Of a stretch of DNA of 64,000 bases, positions 21,247 through 33,568 are shown piece by piece. Below the pieces are notes generated by a model. It searched no databases. It saw only the letters and a program-made list of their open reading frames with translations, and had not been told where the DNA came from. The stretch comes from Pseudopyrenochaeta lycopersici. Lineage: Eukaryota > Ascomycota > Dothideomycetes > Pleosporales > Pseudopyrenochaetaceae. The DNA is taken from the NCBI GenBank assembly GCA_003313425.1, contig NHZP01000029.1:1-64000 (forward strand), written 5' to 3'. The translations under genes were made by a program, and so were the position numbers. Within the stretch, counting starts at the first letter, position 1; the number at the start of each line of letters is the position of its first letter.

Positions 21247-21291
21247 TATTTTAACTATAATAAGAAAGGCTATATAGCTAAAGACTACAGA
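21247..21291 (+). pseudogene. RIP-mutated gag zinc knuckle
   Basis: Translation gives TYFNYNKKGYIAKDY. In an active gag the four Tyr positions are the Cys-Cys-His-Cys zinc ligands. All four have become TAT/TAC by TGT/TGC or CAT/CAC changes, exactly as RIP would do. Confidence 0.7.
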
Positions 21292-23743
21292 AGTAAGAAT
21301 AAGGTAACCCCCTAGATTAATATAATAGTTATAAAAAAAGAAAATAATAATAATAAAACATAGGAAGTTATTATAACTTAAGAGGAAGAGGCTCTAGATA
21401 TAGAGATGTTATAGCTACCTCTCTAGAAATCTACTAGGAAAGAGATTCTAGGAACTTAGTATAGTAAAGATAAGGAAGAAAGTAATAACTCCCTGTCCTT
21501 AGTTTATAAAGATGCTGTAGAAGACCTTAGTAACACTATAGTACTCTTAACTAAAGAATAAAAAATAGAGAACTTCTAGAACTAATATTAACTAGGAACT
21601 CTAAGGCTATTAACGCTTATAGAAGCAGAAAAAGATATTACAGAACTTAACTACTAACTATACGCGCAACATATGTACAAAATATAGTATATTAACGCGC
21701 TAACCCTAGAAGAATAGGAAGCAGCTATAAAATAAAGAATAAGTATAACTATTCTAGCTAAGTAAGTAATGTAAGATATATTATAGGAATACTACTATTA
21801 CCCTAAATATTACATAAAAGTAATATAAGAGTAGGTAGAAAAAGCTAAGGAAGCATAGTAACCTGTAAGCGTTAGGAACGCACTATAGAAACTTTAACAA
21901 GCTAGATAGATATAGGTACTAGAACCCCTAGTAGTTAAGACCCCTAAATACGTATTATAACGCTAAATAATACTACTACTAATATAGGAAGACGCTTTCT
22001 ATATACTAAGCACTAAGAACCTAGTATAGTAAAGGTATCTTTAAGTTAATTCCTATAGTAAGATCGTGCTCACAGATAATAAGAAATAAGATATTTATAC
22101 TTAGCTTAAATAATAAATGTATTAGGAAGATAATAAAGAGAATATTAACCCTGACTAGCTTTTTATAGAGAAAGAAGCCTAAGACTACTATAAGCGCGCA
22201 GAGGCGGCTTAAGCCCTACATACTATATGTAAAGGACTATAGAAACTAGTACTAGACTACTTAATAGACCTACGTAATAAGCGATACAGTGTAGTCTACT
22301 AGTCTTTCTGTACTACAGACTTATGCATAATACACTATTTAAGCAAGACAGAACAGGGATACTTCCCTTACTTATTTTATTAATGTAAATACTAATAGTA
22401 TAATTATCCTAAAGTTAAATGCGATAACTACCTATAGAATAAGAGAACTATCCTCTACTTCTTAGGAAATAATAACCTTATAGCTACTATAGCGATGCAG
22501 CTAGTCTTTAATAGAGAGTGTAATCAGCGATAATAGTAAACGTGCCTTAACTCTAACTACCTTAAGTATAAAGATATTAAGATACTAAATAGGTATTAGG
22601 AGGAGCCTTTTTTAGAGCCGCGCCTACTAATAGGCAAAAATCGCGAACTCTATATACTATAGGTACACAAGGACTCCTTAAGCTAAATATTAAGCTTAAT
22701 AGAAGCTAGATAAAGGTACTAGTAGATTCTAGAGCATAACAGAGCTATATTTCTGCGCGAGCGATAGAATAAGCTAGTCTTATCCTATTATTAAAATTAG
22801 TACTATATCTATTAACTGTAGCTAATAGATAACTAATGCTATTAGAGTCTGTAATCACACACGAAGTACAGAGCGTGTAACTTATTATCTAGAACTATAA
22901 GGAAATAATTAACCTAGACGTCTTTAGACTATTATAATATAATGTAATACTAAGACTCCTATAGTTAAGAGAATATAGTCTAGACATAGATTAGAAAAGG
23001 AAAAAGTTCTTATTTAAATGCTATAGAACGGACGTAACTATAAGTAAGCCTACGCTGCGGCTAAGTGCCTAGGTAGATAAGAAGATAATAATTAGGATCC
23101 TTACTTTAAATAAGGATAACCTTAAGACATAAGGGTCTAACTTAGCAGGTATTAATAGGAGGCCCTTAGACTAATAAGCTAGAGTTAAGGAGTAAAGTGT
23201 AACTCTAGTAATCCCTAATAAGTACAAAGAATATAAGTTACTCTTTTAGGAAGAGATAAGTATAAAAGTATTACCTAAATATTAGCCTTAGGATTATAAG
23301 ATTATCCTACAGGAAGGAAAGTAACTAACTTTTAGCCTAATTTATAGTTTATTAGAAAAAGAACTTAAAACCCTGCGCGAATACATTAAAATAAATTTAA
23401 AGAAAAGATTTATTAGAGAATATAGTTACTAGTAGGATACCCTATACTATTTATACTAAAAAAGAATAGGAAGCTAAGATTATATATTAACTATTAGAAG
23501 CTTAATAATATTATAATAAAAAATTAATACCCTCTACTAAATATAGTAGAACTATAGGATTAACTAGCCTTTGTAAAAGTCTTTACAGTATTAGACTTAA
23601 GAGGAGCGTACAACCTTATTCGTATAAAAGAAGGTAAAGAATATAAAACTACGTTTAGAATATACTATAGCTACTATAAGTATATAGTAATACCTTTTAG
23701 TCTTACTAACGCACTAGCTACATGCTAGGCACTTATTAATAAC

Positions 23744-23989
23744 GTGTTAAGAGAACACCTAGATATATTTATTATTACATACCTTAATAATATCCTTATA
23801 TACTCTAATAATCTACAGGAACATATTAAGCATATTAGAACAGTTCTTACTTATTTAGGAAGATTTAGCCTACTACTTAAACCTAAGAAATATAAGTTCT
23901 ATAAAGAAGAAGTTAAATTTCTAGGATATATAGTAGGTGCATATAGAGTAAAGATAAGTAAAGAAAAAATAAGAGTAGTAAAAGAATAG
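23744..23989 (+). pseudogene. Longest surviving open piece of gypsy reverse transcriptase
   Basis: 81 residues of RT palm. YLNNILIYSN stands where active enzymes have YLDDILIYS, so both catalytic Asp codons became Asn (GAT/GAC to AAT/AAC). The text continues with LLLKPKKYKFYKEEVKFLGYIV, the classic RT-RNase H border of Ty3/gypsy elements. There are stops on both sides. Confidence 0.9.
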
Positions 23990-26094
23990 CCTAAACCTAA
24001 AATAGTTAAAGACATACAGTTATTTATAAGATTTATTAACTTTAACTAATAGTTTATTAAGGACTTCTCTAAGAAATCTATCCTGCTTACTAAGCTTATA
24101 AGAAAAGAAATAAAATAGGAATAGGGAAATAAATAAAGGAAAGTATTCTAGATACTTAAGGAAGCTTATATTATACCTCTAGTGTTAATTACATTTTAAA
24201 TAAGAGAACTTTTACAGTTTAAAACAGATGCCTTAGACCTTACACTAGGTGTAATAGTAAAATAAGAACGTAATAGGAAATAGCACCTAATCGCGTACTA
24301 CTTAAGAAAATTTACAGACCCTAAGGAACGCTACAACGTGCATAACAAAGAGCTTATAGCAGTCGTTAACGCCCTTAACTACTAGCAGATCTATACAGAA
24401 AGCTGCTTAGATCTTATAATATTTATAGATTATAAGAACTTAGTTAATTTTACTACTACTAAGACCCTAAACTAGAGACAGGTCTAATAGGCTAAAATAC
24501 TAAGATAATATAAGTTTAAGATTATATACACGCTAGGAAAGGATAACAGCAGAGCTAATACTCTTAGCCGCAGACTAGATATCGCAGGAATAAAAGTAAT
24601 AATTAGCGATGCTATCCTTTAAGTAAACTAAGATAGAAGCTTAGGACCTAATAAGTTATTAAACAACACTATACTAATTACGTCTAAAGTACCTAAAGAA
24701 TTATAAGAGGTAATTATTTAATAACACTATAATAACCTAGTACATAGTTACCTTAGAATTAAGAGAATAATAGAACTTATACAGTAATATTATAACTTTA
24801 AGAATATAAAGGCTAAAGTTAAATAGTTTATTAAAAAATGCGCGGACTATTATAAGAATAAGTATAGTACCTACGCACTCTATAGAGAAATGCAAGCTAT
24901 AGAGCTACCTAACAAACCTTAGGCAGACATTTCTATAGATTTTATAATAGGGTTACTACTGTCTAAGGATCCTATAACAGGAATTAAGTACAACACTATC
25001 CTTAACATAGTCTGCAGGTTTACAAAAGTAGCAGAAATAATACTATTTAGAAACAACTATAACACAGAATAACTAGCATTTATTATCCTAGACAGATTAA
25101 TACAATACTATAGTATACCTAAGTTTATTATAAGTAATAGAGATAAGCTCTTTATATCTAACTTCTAGTCCACTTTAATAGCTGCAATAGAGATAAAGAG
25201 AAAATTATTAACAGCCTATTACCTACAAACAGACATATAAACAGAAAGGATAAACAGAATAATAAAAACCTACCTAAGGATTTACAGTAATTAATAATAA
25301 AATAATTAGGTTTTACTATTACTAATAGCATAACTAGCCTATAACAACAAATTATTAGAATTAACTAGAAAGATACTATTCTTTACTAACTATAGGAGAC
25401 ACCCTAATCTCTTTATAAAGTTATATCCTAGTAGAAAAGCTAAAGTAGCTATAAAAACAGCTAAGGAAATAAAGAAAGTACACGAATAACTCTAAGGAAA
25501 CCTTAAGAAAGCATAACGTAACAGTATTTCCTATTAAAATAAGAAAAGAAAAATAGCACCTTAGCTAAAGAAGGGGGATAAAGCATACTTACTTATAAAA
25601 AATCTACGCAATAAGCAACTAAGTAAGGAACTTAATTATATTAAGGTTAGACTATTTTTAGTTAAAGAATAAAACAGACCTATAAATTATACACTTAAGC
25701 TACTACTAGATGTAAAGATCTACCTATGCTTTTATATCTCTAAGTTAGAACTAGCTAACCTTATAACACTATTATAAAGAATATTCTAATACAACCTAGA
25801 GGAAGAAAATAAGTTTAAAGTTAAGAAGATTTAGGGATACTAACAAAATAGAAGAGTTAATAACCTAGAATTAAGCTTTAGCTACCTAGTTAAATAGAAA
25901 AGATACCTAAGTGTAGAAAGTACGTAGGAACTACTAGAAAACCTAATGAACTGTTAAAAAAAATTAGAGAATACTAGGAAAGAGAGAAAAGGAAAAAGAA
26001 AAAGTAAACAAACCTTAAGAAACGCTAAGAGCTAGAGGAAACTGTTAGATCTGTTACTAGTGGCCTATTGCTAATTAGAACCTCCTAGTACTTA

Positions 26095-26606
26095 AGAGGG
26101 AAGCCCTTAAACGCACCGTAAGTGCTAGGCGATAAACTAAACCTAAGGGCATTAGAAGCGTTTTTAGGCAACAAGGCCTCTGCCGCTTCTTACTCCTTAA
26201 TGTCCTGCTCCTCTACAGCTATTACTTCCTCCGCGCGCTAATTAATTAAATCTATTTATTATTATAACTGCTCCTTACAAGCCTAAGCAACGCGCAGCTC
26301 TTCTAGAGCTTTTTTATGCGCCTTTATCGCAACCTCTTCCGCATTCCTAGATTCCTTTATCTGCTCCTAAAGCTTCGTCTTTTAATCTACTAATTATTTA
26401 AACTTAGACTCTATAACTCGCACGTTATAACGTTACCCTTAATATAGACACTCGCTATATTTCCCAGAACGAACATAGACCTTACACACCTAATTATACT
26501 TCGCGCACGTCGCGCACTTTTAAACTATAGCTTCCCTAAAGGAGTTAATAAAATCGCAGAGACGTTAGTAATAAATAGTGCTAGACACTTATAGATATTT
26601 AGGCAT
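26095..26606 (-). pseudogene. Antisense Cys-rich/coiled-coil frame in gypsy element 1
   Basis: A minus-strand frame starting about 86 bases inside the 3' LTR and running back toward pol. Ignoring TAG/TAA (Gln positions), it reads MPKYL, then a Cys cluster (KCATCAKYN.VCKVYVRSGKY), then a Glu/Ala/Lys-rich helical stretch (about 80 residues, e.g. KESRNAEEVAIKAHKKALEEL) and ends GAFKGFPLKY. A similar Cys-rich plus coiled-coil hypothetical protein is, from memory, common in fungal genomes. Being antisense and outside gag-pol, it is an accessory gene of the element or a captured gene. Exact end phase is uncertain by one or two bases. Confidence 0.55.
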
Positions 26607-26691
26607 AGCGAGACATAATGTAGTAAGAAGTAGGAAACGCTCGCGTTATATGATAAGCACTAAGGACAGCGCTAGGACAGTAGGGGGATAG

Positions 26692-27081
26692 TGTTACGAT
26701 CCTGCTAGAACCCTATCCTAGTAGCCCTAACTAGACCTCACAAGTATTGGACTAACAACCGAAGTCACGTGACGTGCTCAGTTAATTAGTCTGATTAGTA
26801 ACACTGAGCACACCAAGCACACTAAGTAACATGCATAACTCCTATGTATATAGATTACTGCAATGAACCCTTATAGCTTATTATGTTCAACTTAATATTA
26901 TACTCTACAGTATAGTAATAGTAATACTAATTATTCTTAACCCTTAGCACTCTTTACAGAAGCGCCCTCTTACTGTCTTAGTATTAAACCCCCCTTCTAT
27001 CTAGTCCCTCACTCTATCCTAGAGAACCAACCTTGCAATCTTATTAGTTATCCTCACTAATAGCTTTTAAGATTCTTCACA
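26692..27081 (+). repeat. 3' LTR of gypsy element 1
   Basis: 390 bases, TGTTACGATCC...TTCTTCACA, with intact TG...CA ends. The E-box palindrome TCACGTGAC is at 26765-26773. The hairpin loop has changed by transitions (GTTAATTAG against GTTGATCAG). Confidence 0.93.
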
Positions 27082-27526
27082 CTATACTACTACTCTCTTA
27101 AAGAAGTAGTTAGAGGTTTATAGTATATAGATAGTTAACTTCTTACTATATTCTCTAGACCTTAACTTAATTAAATATATCCAGTAGGCACTTAAATAGA
27201 AGGTTTATAAGCTTTACTTTAAGTTTAATTATATAAAAGAGTCTAAAGATAACTAAGATTACTTTAAAATAAGGTTATTAGAGGCGTAGGTAGCTATCCC
27301 TAACTTACTAATCTATAAGCTAATTACTAGTATACTATACTACCTTAATACTATAAGACTTATATAGGGCTATTAGACTAAATATTAAGTATATTATAAT
27401 TAATTTACGCTAAAAATTATCTAGTTTAGTCTATCTTACGTAATGTTATAGTGCTTTAAAGTTAAGGGTTTAAGTAGTAATAGGGACGCTAACCTCCTTA
27501 GCGAACAGACTTTTGTCCTGTGACTG
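27082..27526 (+). mobile_element. Tc1-like transposon, copy 2, right part
   Basis: Continues the transposase from 20044 (the duplicated CTATA is 27082-27086) through the DLN-x-IK block to the right inverted repeat GACTTTTGTCCTGTGACTG, with TA at 27527-27528. It is near-identical in layout to copy 1 but more heavily mutated. Confidence 0.8.
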
Positions 27527-27528
27527 TA

Positions 27529-27640
27529 CCTTTAGCGACGTCAAATAACGAGGCTCGTTCTCGCTTTTGAACATCTATCTCTCTAGCGACGCTAGAGTTA
27601 GGAAGACCTTTCAGTGCCCCTGTCAGATATGAGGCACATA
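27529..27640. other. Short non-RIPped spacer
   Basis: Normal-composition DNA containing AGCGACGCTAGAG, which recurs near 31270-31290 beyond the next two elements. This suggests the two transposons landed in one small unmutated target. Confidence 0.5.
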
Positions 27641-29125
27641 CAGTGCCCTTCCAAAAGTTCTCGCCGCGCTAGTGCAACGCGCACCATCAAAACAACACTA
27701 CCTCAACTTTACAGTATTATAATTATGCTACTATAACGCTAAATTCTTTAAGAAATAGACTAAAATACGCGCAGACGTCCTAATGTAACAGTCTAGCAGC
27801 AGAATTAAATTATTAGTATACTGTATAGTAGTACTATAGTTACTAAAGTTACTAACGCGTTTAGCCGCAGTAAACACAGTATACGCGATATTAGGAAAAG
27901 ATATTAATAAACTAGTAAAATAACAGATAAACCTCGTAGTAGTAGACTACTTATACTATTACTTTATTAGAAGAAGATTATCTATTATAAGCCACGCGCA
28001 CAGCTAAAAATTATATATAAAGAGCTAGCTAAAGAGGCAGTAGTTATAAATCTAGATAGCACTACTTTAAAGCTACCTAGCTATTCTATATTATAGCAGT
28101 ATCTTAAAAGATAAGGCCTTACTAAATCTCCTTATAAAAAGCGTCTAAAGCTTAATAAATCGCGTGCGTTACAGCAGCTTAAGTTCTGTAGAAAGTACTC
28201 TTATTTCCTGTAGCATTAACGCACTATACGCTTCTTAAATAAGTGCTCCTTTTAAAGGGGCTTAATGTAAATATAAGAGTAGATATTTTATAATTTCTAA
28301 GAGAAATAGAAGATAATAATACCTTAAACCTATAGCTATAGTAAGAAAGTAGTATAGATAGTATAGAGTTTAATATAGCTAGATAAACGTAGGCGTATAT
28401 AGAGGAGCCTTCTTGTAACAGTGCAGAGCCCTACTACGCCAAATGGCCAAAAGTACATCAATACTAGCTCAACTGCTAGTACTGGGCTCTGTATCTAATA
28501 TATAGGTGAGCTGTAACAGTACCCCTCTCGGCAATCCGTTACACTTCTAGTTATAATAGAGCGCGATCCTAATACTCTAAACTATAGATACTCTGCTAAA
28601 AGTTATATTAAGGCTTTAAAGAAAGGCCTCTTATAATTATAGTATTATTTATAGCTTTTTATATAAGATAACACGCGCGTATATATAGCTGCAGCTACAA
28701 AGAGATTTCTAGCTAAGCACTATATTAGTATAGTTAACTAGCTACCCTACTTACCTAATCTTAACCTAATTAAGCACCTCTAGTAGTATCTTAAAAAGCT
28801 TATATATAGATTATATCCTTAGTATAATAATTATAGTTAAGCTATAGAGAAGTAGGATAGCTTTTACGCTGCATTAAAAAGTTACTAGCGTCGCATACTA
28901 GCTAGCCTAATTCAGCGCCTTATTATAAGCATGCCACGACGAATTAATACATGCAATAAAGCGCGAGGGTAGCAAACAAAATATTAAACCCGTGCGTAAC
29001 TACTGCTTTAAAAAAAATTAAATTATATTATATATTAGCTAAGATTTATAGTGTTGAAGTTTTGTGCCTATATGCTGGTGAGGGTGGCTTGTGCGTGCGC
29101 GGCGAGAATTTTTGGAAGGGCACTG
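27641..29125 (+). mobile_element. Tc1/mariner-type transposon, RIPped
   Basis: Terminal inverted repeats of about 29 bases (CAGTGCCCTTCCAAAAGTTC... and its complement with few changes), flanked by TA at 27639-27640 and 29126-29127. The internal transposase is full of TAG/TAA; the third catalytic block reads PNLNLIKHL at about 28746-28780, where active relatives have PDLNPIEHLW. The gene is interrupted by a 130-bp solo LTR. Confidence 0.9.
28414..28543. mobile_element. 130-bp solo LTR with 5-bp target duplication
   Basis: Starts TGTAACAG and ends CCGTTACA, so TG...CA with a 6-base inverted end. Both sides carry CTTCT (28409-28413, 28544-28548). The sequence is G/C-rich and keeps CpA sites while the host mariner gene is saturated with TpA. 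The insertion is therefore younger than the RIP of its host, or too short to be RIPped. No full-length partner lies in the window. Confidence 0.85.
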
Positions 29126-29134
29126 TATCAAGTA

Positions 29135-31232
29135 ACGTGCCCCACCACCTGAGGAACGCCACCACCTGAGGCACGCGAGCAGCCATGTAGGCTGTCAACT
29201 TTATGAGGCTATAGAGCCACCAACAATAGTTATTGTCACGAGATCTTTTGATGGTGAGCTTTAATAGGTATATAGAGCAATTGCGCATTATTAAATTATA
29301 AAAAAAGCCCTTGTGGCGGCTTGATTGGCCGACCTCGTCGAGATCGAGCATGCAGAGCCTCGTCAGCAACAATAGGCTCCTCCTCCACCACAATCGATTT
29401 TTGAGCCTTACTAGGTTGCAGGCTTTGCCTCCTGCCTTTTTTAGATAATTTGATATCGCTCTGGAGTTGTTTTTTAAGCTCGCGAGCTACCTTTTGTTCC
29501 TCGCGCAAGGCAGCTTTCTCAGCTCTCTCTTGTTCCCTCATCTCCTTGGCTGCCTGCCTTGTTCTTGATCTCTGCTCAAGCTGCAAAGCCTTCAGATGCT
29601 TCTGGGTTTCACGGAGCTTGATTGCCTCGCTTTTCTAGTGTTGTAGCTCCTCCTTTTGAGCTCGAGCTGCCTGGACCTTGGCAGGTGACCAAAACTGAGC
29701 TCCACCATGGTATTCCTCAGGATGCTCAAGGACTAGAGCCTTGCCACGATTCCTGCGCTTCTTCTCATGCTTAAGAGCCTCTTTAAGCTGAGCGTTTTCG
29801 TGCTGAAGTATCTGGTTTCGAGCTGAGATTGTGTAGATCGTTCGGCTAAGCTTTTTTGAGCGACTATTATAGATATCATCAACTACCTGCCTAAGGAGAC
29901 ACTCTATCTTCCTCCAATCGCTTGCACTGAGTACTGAGGAGGAGCTACCGCTTGAGGAGGGCCTATCCTTTGAGGCTGGAGTTGTGTTGAATCGGTCAAG
30001 GATAACATCAGGATTGAAGGGTTCGATGCCTGTTGACGCGAAGGCCTTGCGTATTGTTGTTTCTTTAATAGAGGAGCTCCAAGCTTAATAGAAGAGGCGG
30101 AAAAAATCTCGTTTAGTGATCCTGCTAAGCCCTTAAGCTTGAGAAATAAAATTTAATAACTCAGCACGATAGGCAGCTGCGAGAGGCCCAAACACGCCTA
30201 CATCAAGAGGCTGTAAGGTATGAGTAGAATAAGGAGGATAAATAGCTAAGAGGATCTTATTTTGATCACAATAGCTTATAAAATCCATAGTAACATGAGA
30301 TCCGTGGCCATCAAGGATAAGTAATTGATAAGCTTGGCGAGCCTTTGTTTTTGTCTCGCGATCAAACACCTCTTTAAGCCAGGATAGGCCTATATCATTG
30401 CTAGTCCATCCATTTAGCGATGAGGTAAAGAAGGCCTAGTAGTGCTGAGGCTTAAAATCTTGTAACCACGAGTCTTAGATGTTGCCTGAGGCAGCCTGGT
30501 AGATTAGAGCAGGCGTAAGAGAGCTACCATCAGCGCAGATGCAAGCTAACGTGGTAATCCACTCACGATTGCTATCTTAAGCAGTGTGCCTTGTCTTTCT
30601 GTTCTTATAATCCTTCCTAGAGAACACGCGCTTTGTTTTGTTAAGGATCCTAATAAGGAAGCCTTTCTCATCTATATTATAAATATATCGCGGATTAATA
30701 GAGTACTACTTAATCTTAAGCTCTAAAAGCTTAAAATAGAGGCTATACTTAAAGGCGGAATCAGCGTTGGAGCGATTAAGATCGAGGCCGGATGTAAAAC
30801 GTGATATGAGCTCGATGTTGTGACGCTGGACGAAGCGGCTAACCCAGTTTACACCAGGCTGCCTAGATGCTATTTAGGCTGCAAAATTTCGTATCATAGG
30901 CTGAGTTGGAGGCAGGCCTCGTGAAGATAGTCTCTGGATATACTGTACAAGCTCTGTTTCCTGCGCGTTGTTGAGCAATCGGTCATTATCAACCTTAGTT
31001 GCACGAGAGCCTGTAACGCCTCGGTGACGTTTTGACAGCGCTGAGCGACTGCACTTATACTTATCCGCATATTCTTGATAATTAAAGGGTTCTTCTACTT
31101 GTAGGGAATTCAATGCTTCAATTGCAGCGTCAATACCTGCCATGGTGGTGGAGAAATCGCGTGTTGAAGTTTCGCGGAATTTTCGTGTTCGCGTGCCTCA
31201 GGTGGTGGCGTTCCTCAGGTGGTTGGGCACGT
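29135..31232 (-). mobile_element. pogo/Fot1-type transposon, lightly RIPped
   Basis: 2098 bp, flanked by TA (29133-29134, 31233-31234). The inverted repeats begin ACGTGCCC and continue through two CACCTGAGG units on each side. The minus-strand transposase survives as three open pieces: an N-terminal Psq/CENP-B-type helix-turn-helix (31143-30874, KCSRSALSKRHRGV), a DDE_1 catalytic stretch (30369-30133, LLILDGHGSHV and LQPLDVGVFGP), and a basic coiled tail (29586-29296) ending RSRRGRPIKPP. Stops between them sit at Gln/Trp codons. It is clearly less damaged than the other elements, so it arrived late. It lies only 7 bases past the mariner element's TA. Confidence 0.92.
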
Positions 31233-31234
31233 TA

Positions 31235-31640
31235 GTGGTTGGATCAGATGTGCGCACAATGAGGTGCGACGCTAGTGCGACGCTAGAGGAAAATCACACG
31301 TGAGGAGCGGCGAGTTAAAATTAAGCTCAGCCCCTCCAGAAGATAGAGAGCACAATCAATTAACACATCATCAACTCATTCTACATGAACACGCCATTGA
31401 GCATTAAATCTGACAGCCCCTTATCGACTGTTGATAAACACACAAAATAAGCAAGTACACACGCATTTGGATCACATGATTTGGGATAGTAACAATCCAT
31501 TATTAGCTATCTTTAGCTCACTCTGCCACACTACAGACCTACACTTCAGCCTCTATACTGTGTCTGGATATGTCTGTTAAGGTTGTCCTTCCTTAAAGAC
31601 CCCGTGCCTCGTTTAAAGGAGTACTTACAGCCTGGGTAGA
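31235..31640. other. Non-RIPped spacer
   Basis: About 400 bases of normal composition with two GCGACGCTAG units near 31270-31290. No gene seen. Confidence 0.5.
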
Positions 31641-33568
31641 GACAGTATAATAGTATAATGCCTTAAACAGTCTCTAAATGTTTCGCATATTAGTAGCGTT
31701 TAAGATCCTTCTTCTACTAGAATACTTAGTTATATTAGTTAGTTATGTATTTAAATAGTTAATCGTGTCTCTTATAGTGCGTGCTACTAAGTTTATATTA
31801 GTATTACTATTAATTTTAAGTACTTTATAAAGTTTTATACTTAGTAAGGTACTACTTTAGGAATATTAGTCTATATTTGTTATATTATAAGGTATTATGA
31901 GCAGTTTCTATAGGAGTATAGAGTCCTAACGCCTCTACATATAAAGCTAGTTATTAGAGAATACTATTACTAATTTCTATTTATAGTAAACACTAGATAA
32001 GGATATTAACTCCTTCTTTAAACAGTTAAAAAGTATTTAGTATAATCTCTCCTTACGCTATACTCTCCTATCTAGTAGACTTATTAGAACTTAATAGTAA
32101 CTCTTAGCTATCTTCTAGTAGAGGACTTCTATTCCTAAACTAAACTTACGTTGGATCTATAAACTAGAAAAGTTATAATAGTAAGTTTTTAGGTTTAGTT
32201 AAGCCTAGTAAGTGCTAACTAGAAACAGAAGCTAGCTACTTAAAAAGGAGGAAAGAGAGAACGCTTACTATAAAGAGTAAAAGAGTTATAAAAGAGATAA
32301 CTAAATAACTTTAAGAATAGGTTAAAATAAGAGGAGTAGTAAAAGATATTAACTAAAGTTATAAAAGAGTAAATATAGTTCTACCTCTAGAGGCAACTAT
32401 AATAAGAAGAAATAACTAGTATAAATAGTAAGAGTAATATACTTCTTTAGACTAGAGTTATCTATATTTTTAATACGCATATATATGCGGGTTATTAGTT
32501 AGTTTAAATAGTAGGCCTTAAAATATATACTTTACTAATTCTAGCTGCTTATATATTCTTATATACTTAGCTATATAATAAGCCTTAAATAAAGAACTAA
32601 TTATAAGCTATTTATAATAGCTTTTCTAGCCTCTGTTATTTTCTTATCTTAAGCTATTCTTATACTTTCTTAAATTTACTATCTATATACTTTGTTCTCT
32701 TCCTAGGGTTATCTACTAAAATTATATTAAACCTACCTACGCTAATAAAGTATAGTAGACTTATTATCTAAAGAAAGATTTAGCGTAATAACTTTACGTT
32801 CTTTTCTTAAGCTAATAAATACTCTACTGTTATATTAGTAGATGTAGGCTTTTATATAATATATTAGCTTTACCCTTACTACTCCTTTATAGCGTTATGC
32901 TGCTGCATAGTTAGGAATATTTTATCTCCTGCGGGTAGGTGCGCTACACTGTAGGCTGCTGCAAGCATAAAGCATAAATAAGGCTATTAACCTATAATAC
33001 TACTCTATATCCCTCCTCTTTATAATATACTATCTTTTCTAGTGTTTTTAGACAGGCATTCTAATATCTTAATTTACTTATTATTACGCTTTTATTAAAA
33101 GAATGCGAGCTTACGTTTACTTTAAGCTAACTTATTATTTTACTGTTAATCTAAGTATAAGGCTAGTAAAGCCTTACAGATTATTTGTATGCCTTTACTC
33201 AGCCTTAAGGCGACACTCTATCTCTTCTACTATATTATACTACCTCTAAAGCTACTATAGGCGAACGACTAGAAGGTAGAATATAAGGACGCCCTACTTA
33301 ACGCAACAGTAGAAGCCCTCTAGACATCTAGCGAGGCTGTCTAAAATAAGTAACTATAAGTAGCTAGGTATACACGCAGATCTTATAGTTTTTAAGTAAT
33401 CTTTATTAAAGGTTTTTAAGAGCATTTTAAGCTACCTTTATGTCTAGTCTTTAGTTACTATAGGCCTTTAAGAGTACCTTTATAAGATTTAAGCTTTTAA
33501 TCTTAGCTAATAATATTAGTACACCTGCTAATATATATTATTACCCTACAGTTAAATAGACCTTATAG
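31640..33568. other. RIPped AT-rich sequence, unassigned
   Basis: Nearly 2 kb with stops in all frames. Stretches are protein-like when stops are ignored, but I could not place them in gag, pol or a transposase family. Confidence 0.5.

Larger units (their letters stand above)
20045..27081 (+). mobile_element. Ty3/gypsy chromovirus-type LTR retrotransposon, RIP-killed
   Basis: A complete element of 7037 bp with 390-bp LTRs (20045-20434, 26692-27081) and a perfect 5-bp target duplication CTATA (20040-20044, 27082-27086). The LTRs differ mostly by transitions; the 5' copy even lost its terminal CA (TTTATA against TTCACA). Internal order is gag with zinc knuckle (21247-21291), protease region, RT (about 23300-24000), RNase H, integrase (about 24700-25300) and a chromodomain (about 25855-25950, SYLVK.KRYLSVEST.ELLENL). 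This is the Ty3/gypsy order of chromoviruses. Stops replace Gln and Trp codons throughout. A purine tract (TAGGGGGATAG) precedes the 3' LTR. It sits inside Tc1 copy 2. Confidence 0.93.
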
